NCBI RefSeq assembly: GCF_002270415.1
Contig: NZ_NNRI01000007.1
Coordinates: 1,488,001 to 1,552,000, forward strand
DNA length: 64,000 bases
Source: Mesorhizobium sophorae
GTDB lineage: Bacteria > Pseudomonadota > Alphaproteobacteria > Rhizobiales > Rhizobiaceae
Reading direction: 5' to 3'
The notes beneath the pieces are model-generated. The model searched no databases, was not told the origin of the DNA, and saw nothing but the letters and a program-made list of their open reading frames with translations. Of this stretch, positions 54,220-64,000 are shown piece by piece. Both the position numbers and the translations under genes were made by a program. Every line of letters starts with the position of its first letter. Position 1 is the first letter of the stretch.

Positions 54220-55071
54220 ATGAGCCAGAGCCATACCGACTACACATCGCGCTTCGCCATCGATCCTGTTGCCGCCGCGGCGATGGGAACCGACGAACTG
54301 CGGCACAATTTTCACATCGACGATCTGTTCCAGCCCGGCCGTATCACCCTGACCTACACCCACTACGATCGCATGATCGTCGGCGGCGCCGTGCCGACTG
54401 AGGCACCGCTTCAGTTGGAGGCGATCAAGCCGACCGGGACCAAGGATTTTCTCGACCGCCGCGAGCTCATCGCCGTCAACATCGGTGGCGCCGGTGTCGT
54501 CACGGCCAGCGGCCAACCTCATGAATTGCAGGCGCGCGACATGCTCTATCTCGGCATGGGCAGCAAGGATGTGTCGTTCGCCTCGGCTGATAAAGCCGCG
54601 CCGGCCAAGTTCTACCTGCTCAGCGCGCCGGCGCATCAGGCCTGGCCGAGCCGGCTTATCCGCATCGGTGACGCCAAGCGTCTCGACCTCGGCAGCAAGG
54701 ATAGCTGCAATGAGCGCTCGATCTTCCAGTTCATCCATGCCGAGGGTGCAAAAACCTGCCAGCTGGTGGTTGGCATGACCCAGCTGGCGCCGGGCTCGGT
54801 GTGGAACACCATGCCGTGCCATGTGCATGACCGGCGCATGGAAGCCTATCTCTATTTTGACCTGGCCGAGACGGCGCGCGTTTTCCACTTCATGGGCGAG
54901 CCGGACGAGACGCGTCATATCGTCATGGGCAACGAGGAGGCGGTGCTGTCGCCGGGCTGGTCGATCCACTCTGGCGCCGGCACTTCGAACTACGCCTTCA
55001 TCTGGGCGATGGCCGGCGACAATGTCGACTATAGCGATGTCGACCCGGTGGCATTGGACGACTTGCGGTGA
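54220..55071 (+). CDS. kduI: 5-keto-4-deoxyuronate isomerase
   Basis: This 283-residue cupin-fold enzyme converts 5-keto-4-deoxyuronate (DKI) to 2,5-diketo-3-deoxygluconate (DKII) in pectin catabolism. The zinc site is recognisable as MPCHVHDRRMEAYLYFD near 198-214 (His, His, Glu) and a further His in GWSIHSG near 250. The N-terminal 'ELRHNFHIDDLF' is conserved. Length is standard. Its stop overlaps the kduD start by four bases. Confidence 0.96.
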   Translation: MSQSHTDYTSRFAIDPVAAAAMGTDELRHNFHIDDLFQPGRITLTYTHYDRMIVGGAVPTEAPLQLEAIKPTGTKDFLDRRELIAVNIGGAGVVTASGQPHELQARDMLYLGMGSKDVSFASADKAAPAKFYLLSAPAHQAWPSRLIRIGDAKRLDLGSKDSCNERSIFQFIHAEGAKTCQLVVGMTQLAPGSVWNTMPCHVHDRRMEAYLYFDLAETARVFHFMGEPDETRHIVMGNEEAVLSPGWSIHSGAGTSNYAFIWAMAGDNVDYSDVDPVALDDLR

Positions 55072-55832
55072 GCGACCTTTCCGCCTTCAGCCTGGCCGGC
55101 AAACGCATTCTCGTCACCGGCGCCAACACCGGCATCGGTCAAGGCATAGCCGTCTCGATCGCGCGTGCCGGCGGTGCGGTGATCGGCGCCGGGCGCTCGT
55201 CGATGGACGACACGGCAAGCAGGGTTGCCTCAGTCGGTGGGCAATTCGAGGCGGTAAGCGCCGACCTTGCCGACACGGCAGCCGCCGGTCCGATGCTGGA
55301 CCGGATCTGGGACGAAAGCGGCCCGCTCGACGGGCTGGTCAACAATGCCGGTATCATCCGGCGCGCCGATGCCGTCGATTTGAGCGAAACCGACTGGGAC
55401 GACGTCATGGACGTCAATTTGAAGACGGCCTTCCTGCTCTGCCAATCCTTCGCCAGGCGCGTGCTTGGCGAAGGACGCCAGGGCAAGATCGTCAACATCG
55501 CTTCGGTGCTGAGTTTTCAGGGCGGCATCCGCGTCGCGTCCTACACCGCCTCGAAACACGGCGTGCTCGGCATCACCAGGCTGCTCGCCTGCGAATGGGC
55601 GGCAAAAGGCATCAACGTCAACGCCATCGCGCCCGGCTATATCGAGACAAACAATACGCAGGCGCTGCGTGCCGATCCCGACCGCAGTGCCGCTATCCTG
55701 GCGCGTATCCCTGCCGGGCGCTGGGGCGTAGCGGAAGACATTGGCGACGCCGCCGTCTTCCTTTTGGCACCGGCGTCGAACTACATGCATGGCGCGGTGG
55801 TGCCGGTGGATGGCGGCTGGCTGGCGCGATAG
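55068..55832 (+). CDS. kduD: 2-dehydro-3-deoxy-D-gluconate 5-dehydrogenase
   Basis: This 254-residue short-chain dehydrogenase reduces DKII to 2-keto-3-deoxygluconate. The Rossmann glycine motif TGANTGIG is at 17-24, NNAG is near 91, the catalytic Ser is in NIASVLS near 146, and YxxxK is in SYTASK near 159-163. The GTG start overlaps the kduI stop (GTGA), so translation is coupled. Confidence 0.93.
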   Translation: MSDLSAFSLAGKRILVTGANTGIGQGIAVSIARAGGAVIGAGRSSMDDTASRVASVGGQFEAVSADLADTAAAGPMLDRIWDESGPLDGLVNNAGIIRRADAVDLSETDWDDVMDVNLKTAFLLCQSFARRVLGEGRQGKIVNIASVLSFQGGIRVASYTASKHGVLGITRLLACEWAAKGINVNAIAPGYIETNNTQALRADPDRSAAILARIPAGRWGVAEDIGDAAVFLLAPASNYMHGAVVPVDGGWLAR

Positions 55833-55842
55833 GGAGATGACG

Positions 55843-56181
55843 ATGGCTGAGCCGAAGATTTTCGCGCATGCCGGCGAGGGTGGCTGGACGGCGACGCCGG
55901 ATGGCAACAGGCGGCGCGTTCTGCTGCACACCGATGAACTGATGATGGTCGAATTCGGTTTCTACAAAGGTGGCGTCGGTGCCCTGCATTCGCACCCGCA
56001 TGTCCAGGCGAGCTATGTCGCGGAGGGCCGCTTCGAGGTGACCATCGACGGGCGGACCGAAATCATCGCGGCCGGTGGCAGCTTCATCGTGCCGTCCAAT
56101 CTGGTGCACGGCGTCAAGGCGCTGGAGGCGGGGCGGTTGGTCGACAGTTTCACGCCGCACCGGGCCGATTTTCTCGCCTAG
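55843..56181 (+). CDS. kdgF: KdgF-like cupin
   Basis: This 112-residue single-domain cupin has H49, H51, Q55 and H89 as likely metal ligands (HSHPHVQASY and NLVHG). KdgF proteins convert cyclic unsaturated uronate monomers to the open keto form DKI, the substrate of KduI, and are often encoded with it; the context here fits exactly. AGGGAG lies 6 bases before ATG 55843. The gene ends the operon at a terminator. Confidence 0.85.
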   Translation: MAEPKIFAHAGEGGWTATPDGNRRRVLLHTDELMMVEFGFYKGGVGALHSHPHVQASYVAEGRFEVTIDGRTEIIAAGGSFIVPSNLVHGVKALEAGRLVDSFTPHRADFLA

Positions 56182-56227
56182 ACCACGACTTGCTTAGCCA
56201 AGGCTGGGAGATCGAGCGCGGGGAATG

Positions 56228-56252
56228 ACCCGCGCCCCAAAGAGGCGCGGGT
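56228..56252 (+). terminator. Terminator of the uronate operon
   Basis: ACCCGCGCC and GGCGCGGGT pair around a 7-base loop, followed by TTGTTG, 47 bases past the kdgF stop. Confidence 0.75.
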
Positions 56253-56365
56253 TGTTGCCTGGGCGCTTTTGGCGCCGCGGTACTCAAGACATGACCGCAG
56301 GATGTGGAGCCTGCCGTATCATCGTGAACATAGGTTTAACGCGCCGTACAACCGATGGCTGTCCC

Positions 56366-56490
56366 AGAGCGGTTCATCATTTCACGGAAACGGAGAACCA
56401 CTCTATCTCTTTGTTTTGACGCAATTCCCTGAGGGAAAGCGCGTACGCGCTTTTCCCGGGAAAACCGTTTCACACTTTTCCTGGAATTAC
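56366..56490. repeat. RIME-type composite repeat
   Basis: The first hairpin pairs AGAGCGGTTC with GAACCACTCT (one mismatch). The second is the GGGAAAGCGCGTACGCGCTTTTCCC core, with AATTCC and GGAATT as outer arms (56424 and 56483). It lies in the gap between the uronate operon and the aldehyde dehydrogenase and ends 6 bases before the aldehyde dehydrogenase stop. This is a classic widespread rhizobial repeat. Confidence 0.85.
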
Positions 56491-56496
56491 TCTAGG

Positions 56497-57918
56497 TCAG
56501 GTGATGTGCCGGAGCAGGCTGAAAATCCGCTCGAACGTCTTGCCATAGGGCGGACGCAGCAAGCCTCCCGCGCTCAGCCTCGACTGCAGGAAAACCGGCT
56601 TCTGCTTGCTGAAGGTGCGGAAACCCCATTCGCCGTGATAGGCGCCCATGCCGCTGGCGCCGACGCCGCCGAAGGGCTGGTTCTCCTGCACCAGATGCAG
56701 CATGCAGTCGTTTATGGTGACGCCGCCGGCGACCGTCTCGTGCAGGATGCGTTGACGGTTGCCGCTGTCGCGCCCGAACCAGTAGAGCGCCAGCGGCCGG
56801 TCCGCGCGGTTCACATGGTCGATCGCCTCGTCTATCCCCGCATACTCGACGATCGGCAGCACCGGCCCGAAAATCTCCTCGCGCATCAGCCGCAGGTTCG
56901 GGCCGGCATTGCGGACCAGGGTCGGCAGCAACTTCCGGCTGGCAGTGCCGAGTTCCTCGCCGGCCGGGTTGATTTCGACGACATCGGCGCCGGTATCGCG
57001 GGCCTCAGTGATCATCTCGCGCAGGCGCTGGTGGTGCCGGTCACTGATGATGGCGGTATAGTCGGGATTGTCGCGCAAGGTCGGGTAGAGCCGCGCTATT
57101 GCCGTCGCGAGCTTCGCGGCGACGGTGCCTGCCTGCCCTTGCGGCACCAGCAGATAGTCCGGCGCGATACAGGTCTGCCCGGCATTCAACAGCTTGCCAT
57201 AGGCGACGCTGGCTGCCGCCGCATCGAGGTCGCAGGACGGATCGAAGATCGCCGGCGACTTGCCGCCGAGTTCGAGCGTAACCGGGGTCAGGTTGGCGGC
57301 GGCGGCGATCGCAACCTGGCGGCCGACCGCGGTCGAACCGGTGAACAGCAGATGATCGAAAGGCATCGACACGAAAGCCTTTCCCATCTCCGCATCGCCG
57401 GTGATGACGCTGAGCTCATCGGGTGCGAAATGCTGGCCGGCCAGTTGCGCCAGCAACGCCGAAAAAGCCGGAGTCAGTTCGGACGGCTTGACGAGCACGC
57501 GATTGCCAGCGGCAAGTGCCGCGGTTACCGGTGCGACGGCAAGCTGGAAGGGATAGTTCCAGGGCGAGACGATTCCGACGACACCCAGCGGCTGCGCGAC
57601 GAGGCGGTTTCTGCCGGGCACGAACGGCATGGTGGTGGCAACGCGACGCTCGCGCATCCAGCTCTTCAGATGAGACAGCGCGTGGCGGATGCCGGCGCGC
57701 ACGACAAACAGTTCCGCAAGGCGCGTCTCGTGCGCGGAGCGGCCACCAAAGTCGGCGTCGATCGCGGCGCAGATATCGGCCTCATGTCGCTCAGTCAGCG
57801 CCAGCAGTCGCTTCAGGCGGTCCTTGCGGACGCCAATGTCCGGGAAAGGCTGCGTCTCGAAGGCGGTACGCCGCAGCTGAAACCGCTCGCCGAGAGCATC
57901 TTGTCTGGTCTGCAGCAT
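56497..57918 (-). CDS. Coniferyl-aldehyde-dehydrogenase-like NAD(P) aldehyde dehydrogenase
   Basis: This 473-residue enzyme oxidises aldehydes to acids. The oxyanion part GIVSPWNYPF is near 113-122, the glutamate base lies in LELGGKSP near 210-217, and the catalytic cysteine is in NAGQTCIAPDY near 247. The sequence fits the CalB-like, short-chain branch that lacks the C-terminal extension of the ALDH2 type. Substrates may be lignin-derived aromatic or fatty aldehydes; none is proven. GGGAGGGCG precedes the ATG. It is divergent from recQ, with 287 bases between. Confidence 0.9.
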   Translation of the reverse strand: MLQTRQDALGERFQLRRTAFETQPFPDIGVRKDRLKRLLALTERHEADICAAIDADFGGRSAHETRLAELFVVRAGIRHALSHLKSWMRERRVATTMPFVPGRNRLVAQPLGVVGIVSPWNYPFQLAVAPVTAALAAGNRVLVKPSELTPAFSALLAQLAGQHFAPDELSVITGDAEMGKAFVSMPFDHLLFTGSTAVGRQVAIAAAANLTPVTLELGGKSPAIFDPSCDLDAAAASVAYGKLLNAGQTCIAPDYLLVPQGQAGTVAAKLATAIARLYPTLRDNPDYTAIISDRHHQRLREMITEARDTGADVVEINPAGEELGTASRKLLPTLVRNAGPNLRLMREEIFGPVLPIVEYAGIDEAIDHVNRADRPLALYWFGRDSGNRQRILHETVAGGVTINDCMLHLVQENQPFGGVGASGMGAYHGEWGFRTFSKQKPVFLQSRLSAGGLLRPPYGKTFERIFSLLRHIT

Positions 57919-58205
57919 AGAGCGCCCTCCCTGGCCTTGGTCGGGACAAGCTTACATCGCAGCGGGTGATGGAATCCAGCGGAGTGCAGGTGTCGCAAGG
58001 GAAGGGACAGCCTCTGTCTCCAACATGGGTCCCATCGCCGCCATGGTGCAGCCCGGCGATGTCAACGAACCGAGGTTCCCGCAAAGGGCCGTTGTGGTTG
58101 GATGACGGCTGCGCTACTCCAAGGCGTCACGCGGAGAGTCGTTTTGATCGGTTTCCACATCCTCTCCAATCCACCAAAAATCGTTTCCGCCCCGGTGTCC
58201 GACTG

Positions 58206-60044
<1,839 letters not shown>

Positions 60045-60263
60045 GGGCGACACGCGTCGGCGGCAGCGCATCTCAGTGTCGCACTCTTCGTGCATCCGAC
60101 GGGAACAAGCGCACTGCCATTTTTCCGGCGGCGAAACCGATCCGCAAGCCGGCCATTTTCGTGGCCACCTTACAAATCCGTAATGTCGCGGCGAAGCACC
60201 GGTAAGCTAAGATTCCAACAAAGAGGCACGGAGAATGCGAAGGGTGAGCATTTGAATGGGGCA

Positions 60264-61187
60264 ATGTCGCCATCGCCGCCGCGGGTTCATCGCAAACGGC
60301 AGACCTCCGGCTTTCGACGCGGACTGAACCGATGCGTCCATACGATCAAGTGGGCGGCGCTTCGTTGGATATTCCGCCGCGACATCGCCGCCATCCAGTC
60401 CAAACTCGGTGTCGAACCCTTCGCTGCAATCCTTCAGAAGTATCCAGACATTCCCCTGAAGCCCGTCCGATCCTACCTGACGACCGGGCTGAGGCGCGGG
60501 CATCGTCGTGTCGCCGTCGTTGGTCATTACGTCGCGGCGGCGCAACTCTTCACCGACGCGGCCCTGATCAGGAGCCACACTGGCGGCCAACAGCTGCTGG
60601 ATGTCTCGACCACGGTAGGCAACGTCACGGTTGAACTGACGGGCCAGGACAAGTTGTACCGGGAGGCTGAGTGTCGCCTGCTCCTGCGCATGGCCGGGCG
60701 GCCAATCACCGAGATGGGCCTTGCGATTGTGGATAGATCGCTCCTGCGGCTCGCCGGGCAGGGACAAGTGCTTTGGATAGGTGCGCTCAAGTCCGCATCA
60801 GTTGGAGTGCAAGGTCTTGATGATGCGCGGACGCTGACGAAGGCCATGGAAGGACTGCGACCCAAAACACTTTTGCTGCTGGTGGCCCAGGTGCTCGCAC
60901 GCTCTCTGAACATTTCGGGTCTTGTTGCCGCGTCGAACGCGGGCCATGTCTTTGCAAACGACTTTGCCCTGCGCCACCGCATTTCCGCGGACTACGACAG
61001 CTTCTGGGCCGAATCCGGGGGCAGCCGGGTCCACCTGACGATGTTCGATCTGCCCCTTACGAAAACGCAGCGTGATCCGGCTGAATACAAACCGAACAAG
61101 CGGGCACAGCTACGCAGGCGTCAGCATCTCGAGCTGGAGATCGCCCGCCGAGTGGGCGAGGCGATCAAGCCATTGCGCCGCACCTGA
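60264..61187 (+). CDS. VirK/YbjX family (DUF535) protein
   Basis: This 307-residue protein resembles DUF535, called VirK in Shigella and YbjX in E. coli, where it is linked to outer-membrane or virulence functions with an unknown mechanism. Typical features are LYREAECRLLLRMAGRPITEMGL-type sequence near 130-150, 'RPKTLLLLVAQVLARSL' near 200-215 and NAGHVFANDFALRHR near 225-240. A TTG start at 60252 with AAGGGTGAG upstream is an alternative to ATG 60264. The gene stands alone, and has a noticeably lower GC content than its neighbours. Confidence 0.75.
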   Translation: MSPSPPRVHRKRQTSGFRRGLNRCVHTIKWAALRWIFRRDIAAIQSKLGVEPFAAILQKYPDIPLKPVRSYLTTGLRRGHRRVAVVGHYVAAAQLFTDAALIRSHTGGQQLLDVSTTVGNVTVELTGQDKLYREAECRLLLRMAGRPITEMGLAIVDRSLLRLAGQGQVLWIGALKSASVGVQGLDDARTLTKAMEGLRPKTLLLLVAQVLARSLNISGLVAASNAGHVFANDFALRHRISADYDSFWAESGGSRVHLTMFDLPLTKTQRDPAEYKPNKRAQLRRRQHLELEIARRVGEAIKPLRRT

Positions 61188-61613
61188 CAACCTTGCAGAC
61201 CTCGCGAAATCGTACGCCGGCACCTGTTGGAAACCGTGCCCTGGTCATCAGGCCATTCTAAGCGCGAACGTCTGTTGTGATGCCTGCCCGATACAAAAGC
61301 ACCGCCACGGTGGCGTCAACCGGTTACACAGGGCAGGAATTATCTCCGACCTTCTGGGAGGAGTGGTGTTTCAGCGTCCCCAGAGACTGCGTGGGCGTGT
61401 CGTCGGTTGGCTGTAGCGCGGCGACTGGAACGCTCCACGCCTTGAAAGCGGATAGCGAAATCTTGTGAAGGCAAGGTCAGGCTGTGTTCTCCGTTCTGTA
61501 TCGGCGACGGTGGGAGACTGGGAGAGATGGATACCATGCACGGGAGGCGTCTGGAAGTTGGCAGGGCATGGATGCGGGGCGGCCCGCGTGCAGGCGCCTG
61601 GCTGAGCAGTGAA
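61188..61613. other. 426-bp gap upstream of the cyclase, no gene supported
   Basis: Only short unconvincing frames occur. An ATG at 61527 with GGGAGA upstream is in frame with the cyclase and could add 29 residues, but the added sequence is not family-like. No promoter or repeat was recognised. Confidence 0.4.
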
Positions 61614-63359
61614 ATGACCACGCAGCGCCACCTCGCGGCGATCCTGGCTTGCGACGTGGTCGGCTATTCGCGGCTGACGGAGCGCGACGAGCGCGGCACG
61701 CTCGAGAGGCTGAAGATCTACCGCAAGGACCTCCTCGAACCGCTGGTCTCCGAGCACCAGGGTCGGATCGTCAAGCTCACCGGCGACGGCATGCTGTGCG
61801 AGTTCGCGAGCGTCGTTAACGCGGTGACCTCGGCGATGGCGATCCAGCAGGCCCTGGCAGAACACGAGGCGGAGGCGCCCGAGGAAGAGCGGATACGCTT
61901 GCGCATCGGCATCAATCTCGGCGACGTGGTCTGCGAGGAGGACGGCGACCTCTACGGGGACGGTGTCAACATCGCCGCCCGCCTCGAAAGCGTCGCCGAT
62001 CCCGGCACCGTGGTCGTCTCGGGCACCGCCTACGACCACCTTGAGGGCAAGCTCGACTGCGGCTTCACGCCGCTCGGCGAGCTGCGCCTCAAGAATATCG
62101 AGCGGCCTGTGCGCGCCTACCGCGTCGAGACAGACGCCAGCGCCTCGGTGGCTGCACCGCCTGCCCTGCCCGACAAACCCTCGATCGCGGTTCTGCCTTT
62201 CACCAACATGAGCGGCGACCCCGACCAGGAGTACTTCGCCGACGGGCTGGTGGAGGACATCATCACGGGATTGAGCCGGGTGAACTCCTTCTTCGTGATC
62301 GCCCGCAACTCGTCCTTCACCTACAAGGGCCGGGCGGTGGACCTGCGCCAGGTCGGGCGCGAACTGGGCGTCCGCTACGTGCTCGAAGGCAGCATCCGCA
62401 GAGCAGGATCGAGGGTACGTATCAGTGGGCAGTTGGTGGACGCGATCAGCGGACACCATGTCTGGGCCGACCGCTTCGAGGGCGACGTGAGCGACATCTT
62501 CGAGCTGCAGGACAAGGTAACCGAAAGCGTCGTCGGCGCTGTCGAGCCGAGCATCCGGCTGCAGGAGATCAAGCAGGCGCGCATGAAGCCGACCGACTAC
62601 ATCAGCGCCTACGACCTCTACCTTCGCGCGCTGCCGCGCTTCTACAGCATGTCGCGCGAAGGCTTTGCCGACGTGCGCCGGCTCATCAACGAGGCACTCA
62701 GCATCGACCCTGGCTTCAACTTGGCAAAGGGACTCGGCGCCTATATCCGCAGCCTGTCCGTGAGCCAGTGCTGGCACGAGCCCGACGACGTCCGAGTCGC
62801 CGTGCGCATGGCGCGCGAGGTCCTGGCGGAAGCGCGCGACGACCCCACGAGCCTGCGCTTCGCCGCGCAGGTGATCGCCTACAGCGCGAAGGACTACGAG
62901 ATGGCGCTGGGCGCCATCGAACGATCCCTGCTGCTCAACCCCAATTCGGCGCAGGGCCATACCGGCAGCGGCTGGGTGAACGCACATGCCAGCCGCCCGC
63001 TCGTCGCGATCGAGCACTTTCACAGGGCAATGCGGCTGAGCCCGGTCGATCCCGAGAAGGGCATCGCGCTCTCCGGCATCGGAATGAGCTACCTGATGCT
63101 CGAGCGCTACGAGGAAGCGCTGGCATGGGGAGAACGCGCGCTGCACGAGATGCCGAACTACGGCTCCTCGCACCGGGTGGTGATCATGGCGCTGGTCAAA
63201 CTCAACCGGCTGGACGAGGCGCAGGCAGCGGCGCGGCGGCTGATGGAGGCGTTTCCGACCTTCACGCTCACCCTGCAGAGACAGATCAACCCGTGGCTGG
63301 ACAAGGTGTTCGCCGAGCGTTACGTCGAGGCCTTGGGCATCTCCGGCGTGCCGGAGTGA
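61614..63359 (+). CDS. Class III nucleotidyl cyclase with TolB-like and TPR regions
   Basis: This 581-residue protein has an N-terminal class III cyclase domain: metal-binding D14 in ACDVVGYSRL and D58 in KLTGDGML, and transition-state residues in DGVNIAARLES near 113-123. Residues about 178-310 (SIAVLPFTNMSGDPDQEYFADGL) form a TolB-like/FlgO-like region, and the rest is helical TPR-like repeats ending near 580. This architecture is greatly expanded in Mesorhizobium and Bradyrhizobium; individual members make cAMP or lack activity. No membrane segment is visible. The ATG 61614 begins the conserved part. Confidence 0.87.
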   Translation: MTTQRHLAAILACDVVGYSRLTERDERGTLERLKIYRKDLLEPLVSEHQGRIVKLTGDGMLCEFASVVNAVTSAMAIQQALAEHEAEAPEEERIRLRIGINLGDVVCEEDGDLYGDGVNIAARLESVADPGTVVVSGTAYDHLEGKLDCGFTPLGELRLKNIERPVRAYRVETDASASVAAPPALPDKPSIAVLPFTNMSGDPDQEYFADGLVEDIITGLSRVNSFFVIARNSSFTYKGRAVDLRQVGRELGVRYVLEGSIRRAGSRVRISGQLVDAISGHHVWADRFEGDVSDIFELQDKVTESVVGAVEPSIRLQEIKQARMKPTDYISAYDLYLRALPRFYSMSREGFADVRRLINEALSIDPGFNLAKGLGAYIRSLSVSQCWHEPDDVRVAVRMAREVLAEARDDPTSLRFAAQVIAYSAKDYEMALGAIERSLLLNPNSAQGHTGSGWVNAHASRPLVAIEHFHRAMRLSPVDPEKGIALSGIGMSYLMLERYEEALAWGERALHEMPNYGSSHRVVIMALVKLNRLDEAQAAARRLMEAFPTFTLTLQRQINPWLDKVFAERYVEALGISGVPE

Positions 63360-63519
63360 TCGTCGCGCCCGCTTGTCCGAGGGATGAGCGCGTAGAGCAG
63401 CCCTGAACAGCCGGCGAGCTCTCTGTTGGGTTCGCGTCGAACTTCCGTGCGGCACCGCCATTTGGAGGGCGCCTGGGAAGTGAAGGCTTTTCAGATGGTT
63501 AGAGGACCTATTGCGAGAC

Positions 63520-63609
63520 TGGCGGAGAGGGAGGGATTCGAACCCCCGATGGGCTTGCACCCATGCCGCATTTCGAGTGCGGTGCATTCGACCACTCTGC
63601 CACCTCTCC
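63520..63609 (-). tRNA. tRNA-Ser (CGA)
   Basis: On the minus strand the acceptor stem GGAGAGG pairs with CCTCTCC, followed by discriminator G and encoded CCA. The anticodon stem CCGCA/TGCGG closes the loop CTCGAAA, so the anticodon is CGA, which reads UCG. A long variable arm (ATGGGTGCAAGCCCAT) confirms a serine tRNA, and the T-loop has GGTTCGAATCC. Confidence 0.96.
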
Positions 63610-64000
63610 GCGGTCATGGTCGGCCGTTGCCGGCGCGGCGCACTAGATAACGGCTGAACGGGCAGGTTACAAGGCCAATCCGCGAGTTATTTGGCTTCCG
63701 GGACAAGCGGTGGATTTGCACTGGTGCCTGCGGTCAAGCCCACGCGGATTTCCGGCCGCCCGACGGATCCTCGCGTGCCGACGACGGCAATGCCGTGCGA
63801 TCGTGTCGACATGGCGAGATGCTTGCCGAGCTAATAACCGTCCCGGCAACGGCTTCGCCTTGACTTGCACCCAACCTTCGGTTAGGGACAGCGCGCAATC
63901 GGCGTGGAGGGTTCTTCCGCGCCGCTTGTTTTTTGAACCCGCAGACTGACAAAAAGACGGCCGAGCCGCCAGAGGCGGTTCATCAAGGCCGACCGAACAG
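63610..64000. other. Right-edge gap, no gene supported
   Basis: Frames of up to about 80 codons exist on both strands but lack motifs. A hairpin near the end may belong to a gene lying beyond the window. Confidence 0.45.
63951..63979 (-). terminator. Candidate terminator of a gene beyond the right edge
   Basis: On the minus strand ACCGCC-TCT-GGCGGC forms a stem, and TCTTTTTG follows about 7 bases later. It would end a minus-strand gene whose stop may be the TGATGA at about 63981-63986. Confidence 0.35.

Noticed and set aside
61371..63617. A long minus-strand open frame opposite the cyclase that runs into the tRNA-Ser gene
   Set aside because: The plus-strand cyclase has clear catalytic motifs, and the minus frame crosses a tRNA gene.

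Overview
The window looks like chromosome from a Rhizobiales alphaproteobacterium, most probably Mesorhizobium or a close relative. This rests on protein recognition and on context: a giant NAD-glutamate dehydrogenase, a five-gene F1 ATP synthase operon without F0 genes, a beta subunit with a Lys/Ala/Pro-rich N-terminal extension, the htpX-rsmB-heparinase-purH neighbourhood, and many rhizobial palindromic intergenic repeats (RIME-like). No database search was run. The DNA is GC-rich, so long antisense open frames are common, and I discarded them.

Layout. 1-8.9 kb: a LysE-type exporter, two small enzymes (YCII-like and AhpD-like), NAD-glutamate dehydrogenase and an MFS permease. 8.9-15.9 kb: a 241-bp element with terminal inverted repeats, then purH, a small monooxygenase-like protein, a heparinase-like protein, rsmB, htpX and an SDHAF4-like protein. 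15.9-24.5 kb: a HAD phosphatase, a transglutaminase-like protein, a TadG-like vWA protein, a minus-strand small gene with an exceptional Shine-Dalgarno sequence, a cyclopropane fatty acid synthase, and acs with a coupled MOSC gene. 24.5-29.7 kb: two aldo/keto reductases around an MFS/LysR pair, then yggS. 29.8-40.6 kb: leuS-lptE, a soluble-type ftsK, fsa, priA, a VapBC-type toxin-antitoxin pair and an Asp/Glu racemase. 40.6-50.3 kb: a 989-residue six-haem periplasmic cytochrome, a small membrane protein, atpHAGDC, and a probably truncated membrane-protein gene. 50.2-56.2 kb: a hexuronate/pectin catabolic cluster. 56.2-64 kb: an aldehyde dehydrogenase, recQ, a VirK/YbjX-family protein, a class III cyclase with TolB-like and TPR regions, and tRNA-Ser(CGA).

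How genes work together. The clearest module is uxuB / uxaC-gntR-kduI-kduD-kdgF, which would convert glucuronate, galacturonate and unsaturated pectin monomers towards mannonate and 2-keto-3-deoxygluconate. Its downstream steps (UxuA, KdgK, KdgA) and a transporter are not in the window. atpHAGDC encodes the F1 catalytic head. acs and the MOSC gene overlap by one base, and htpX and rsmB by four.

Most of the window is ordinary core genome. The observations most worth checking are the 23-codon gene at 19517-19588, whose ribosome-binding site complements about 15 nt of the 16S rRNA 3' tail; the orphan hexahaem cytochrome; the repeat inserted inside the ATP synthase operon, with a second copy at the junction of uxuB and a broken membrane-protein gene; the second-type FtsK without membrane anchors beside a leuS-lptE pair that lacks holA; and the LysR operator that sits on its own start codon.
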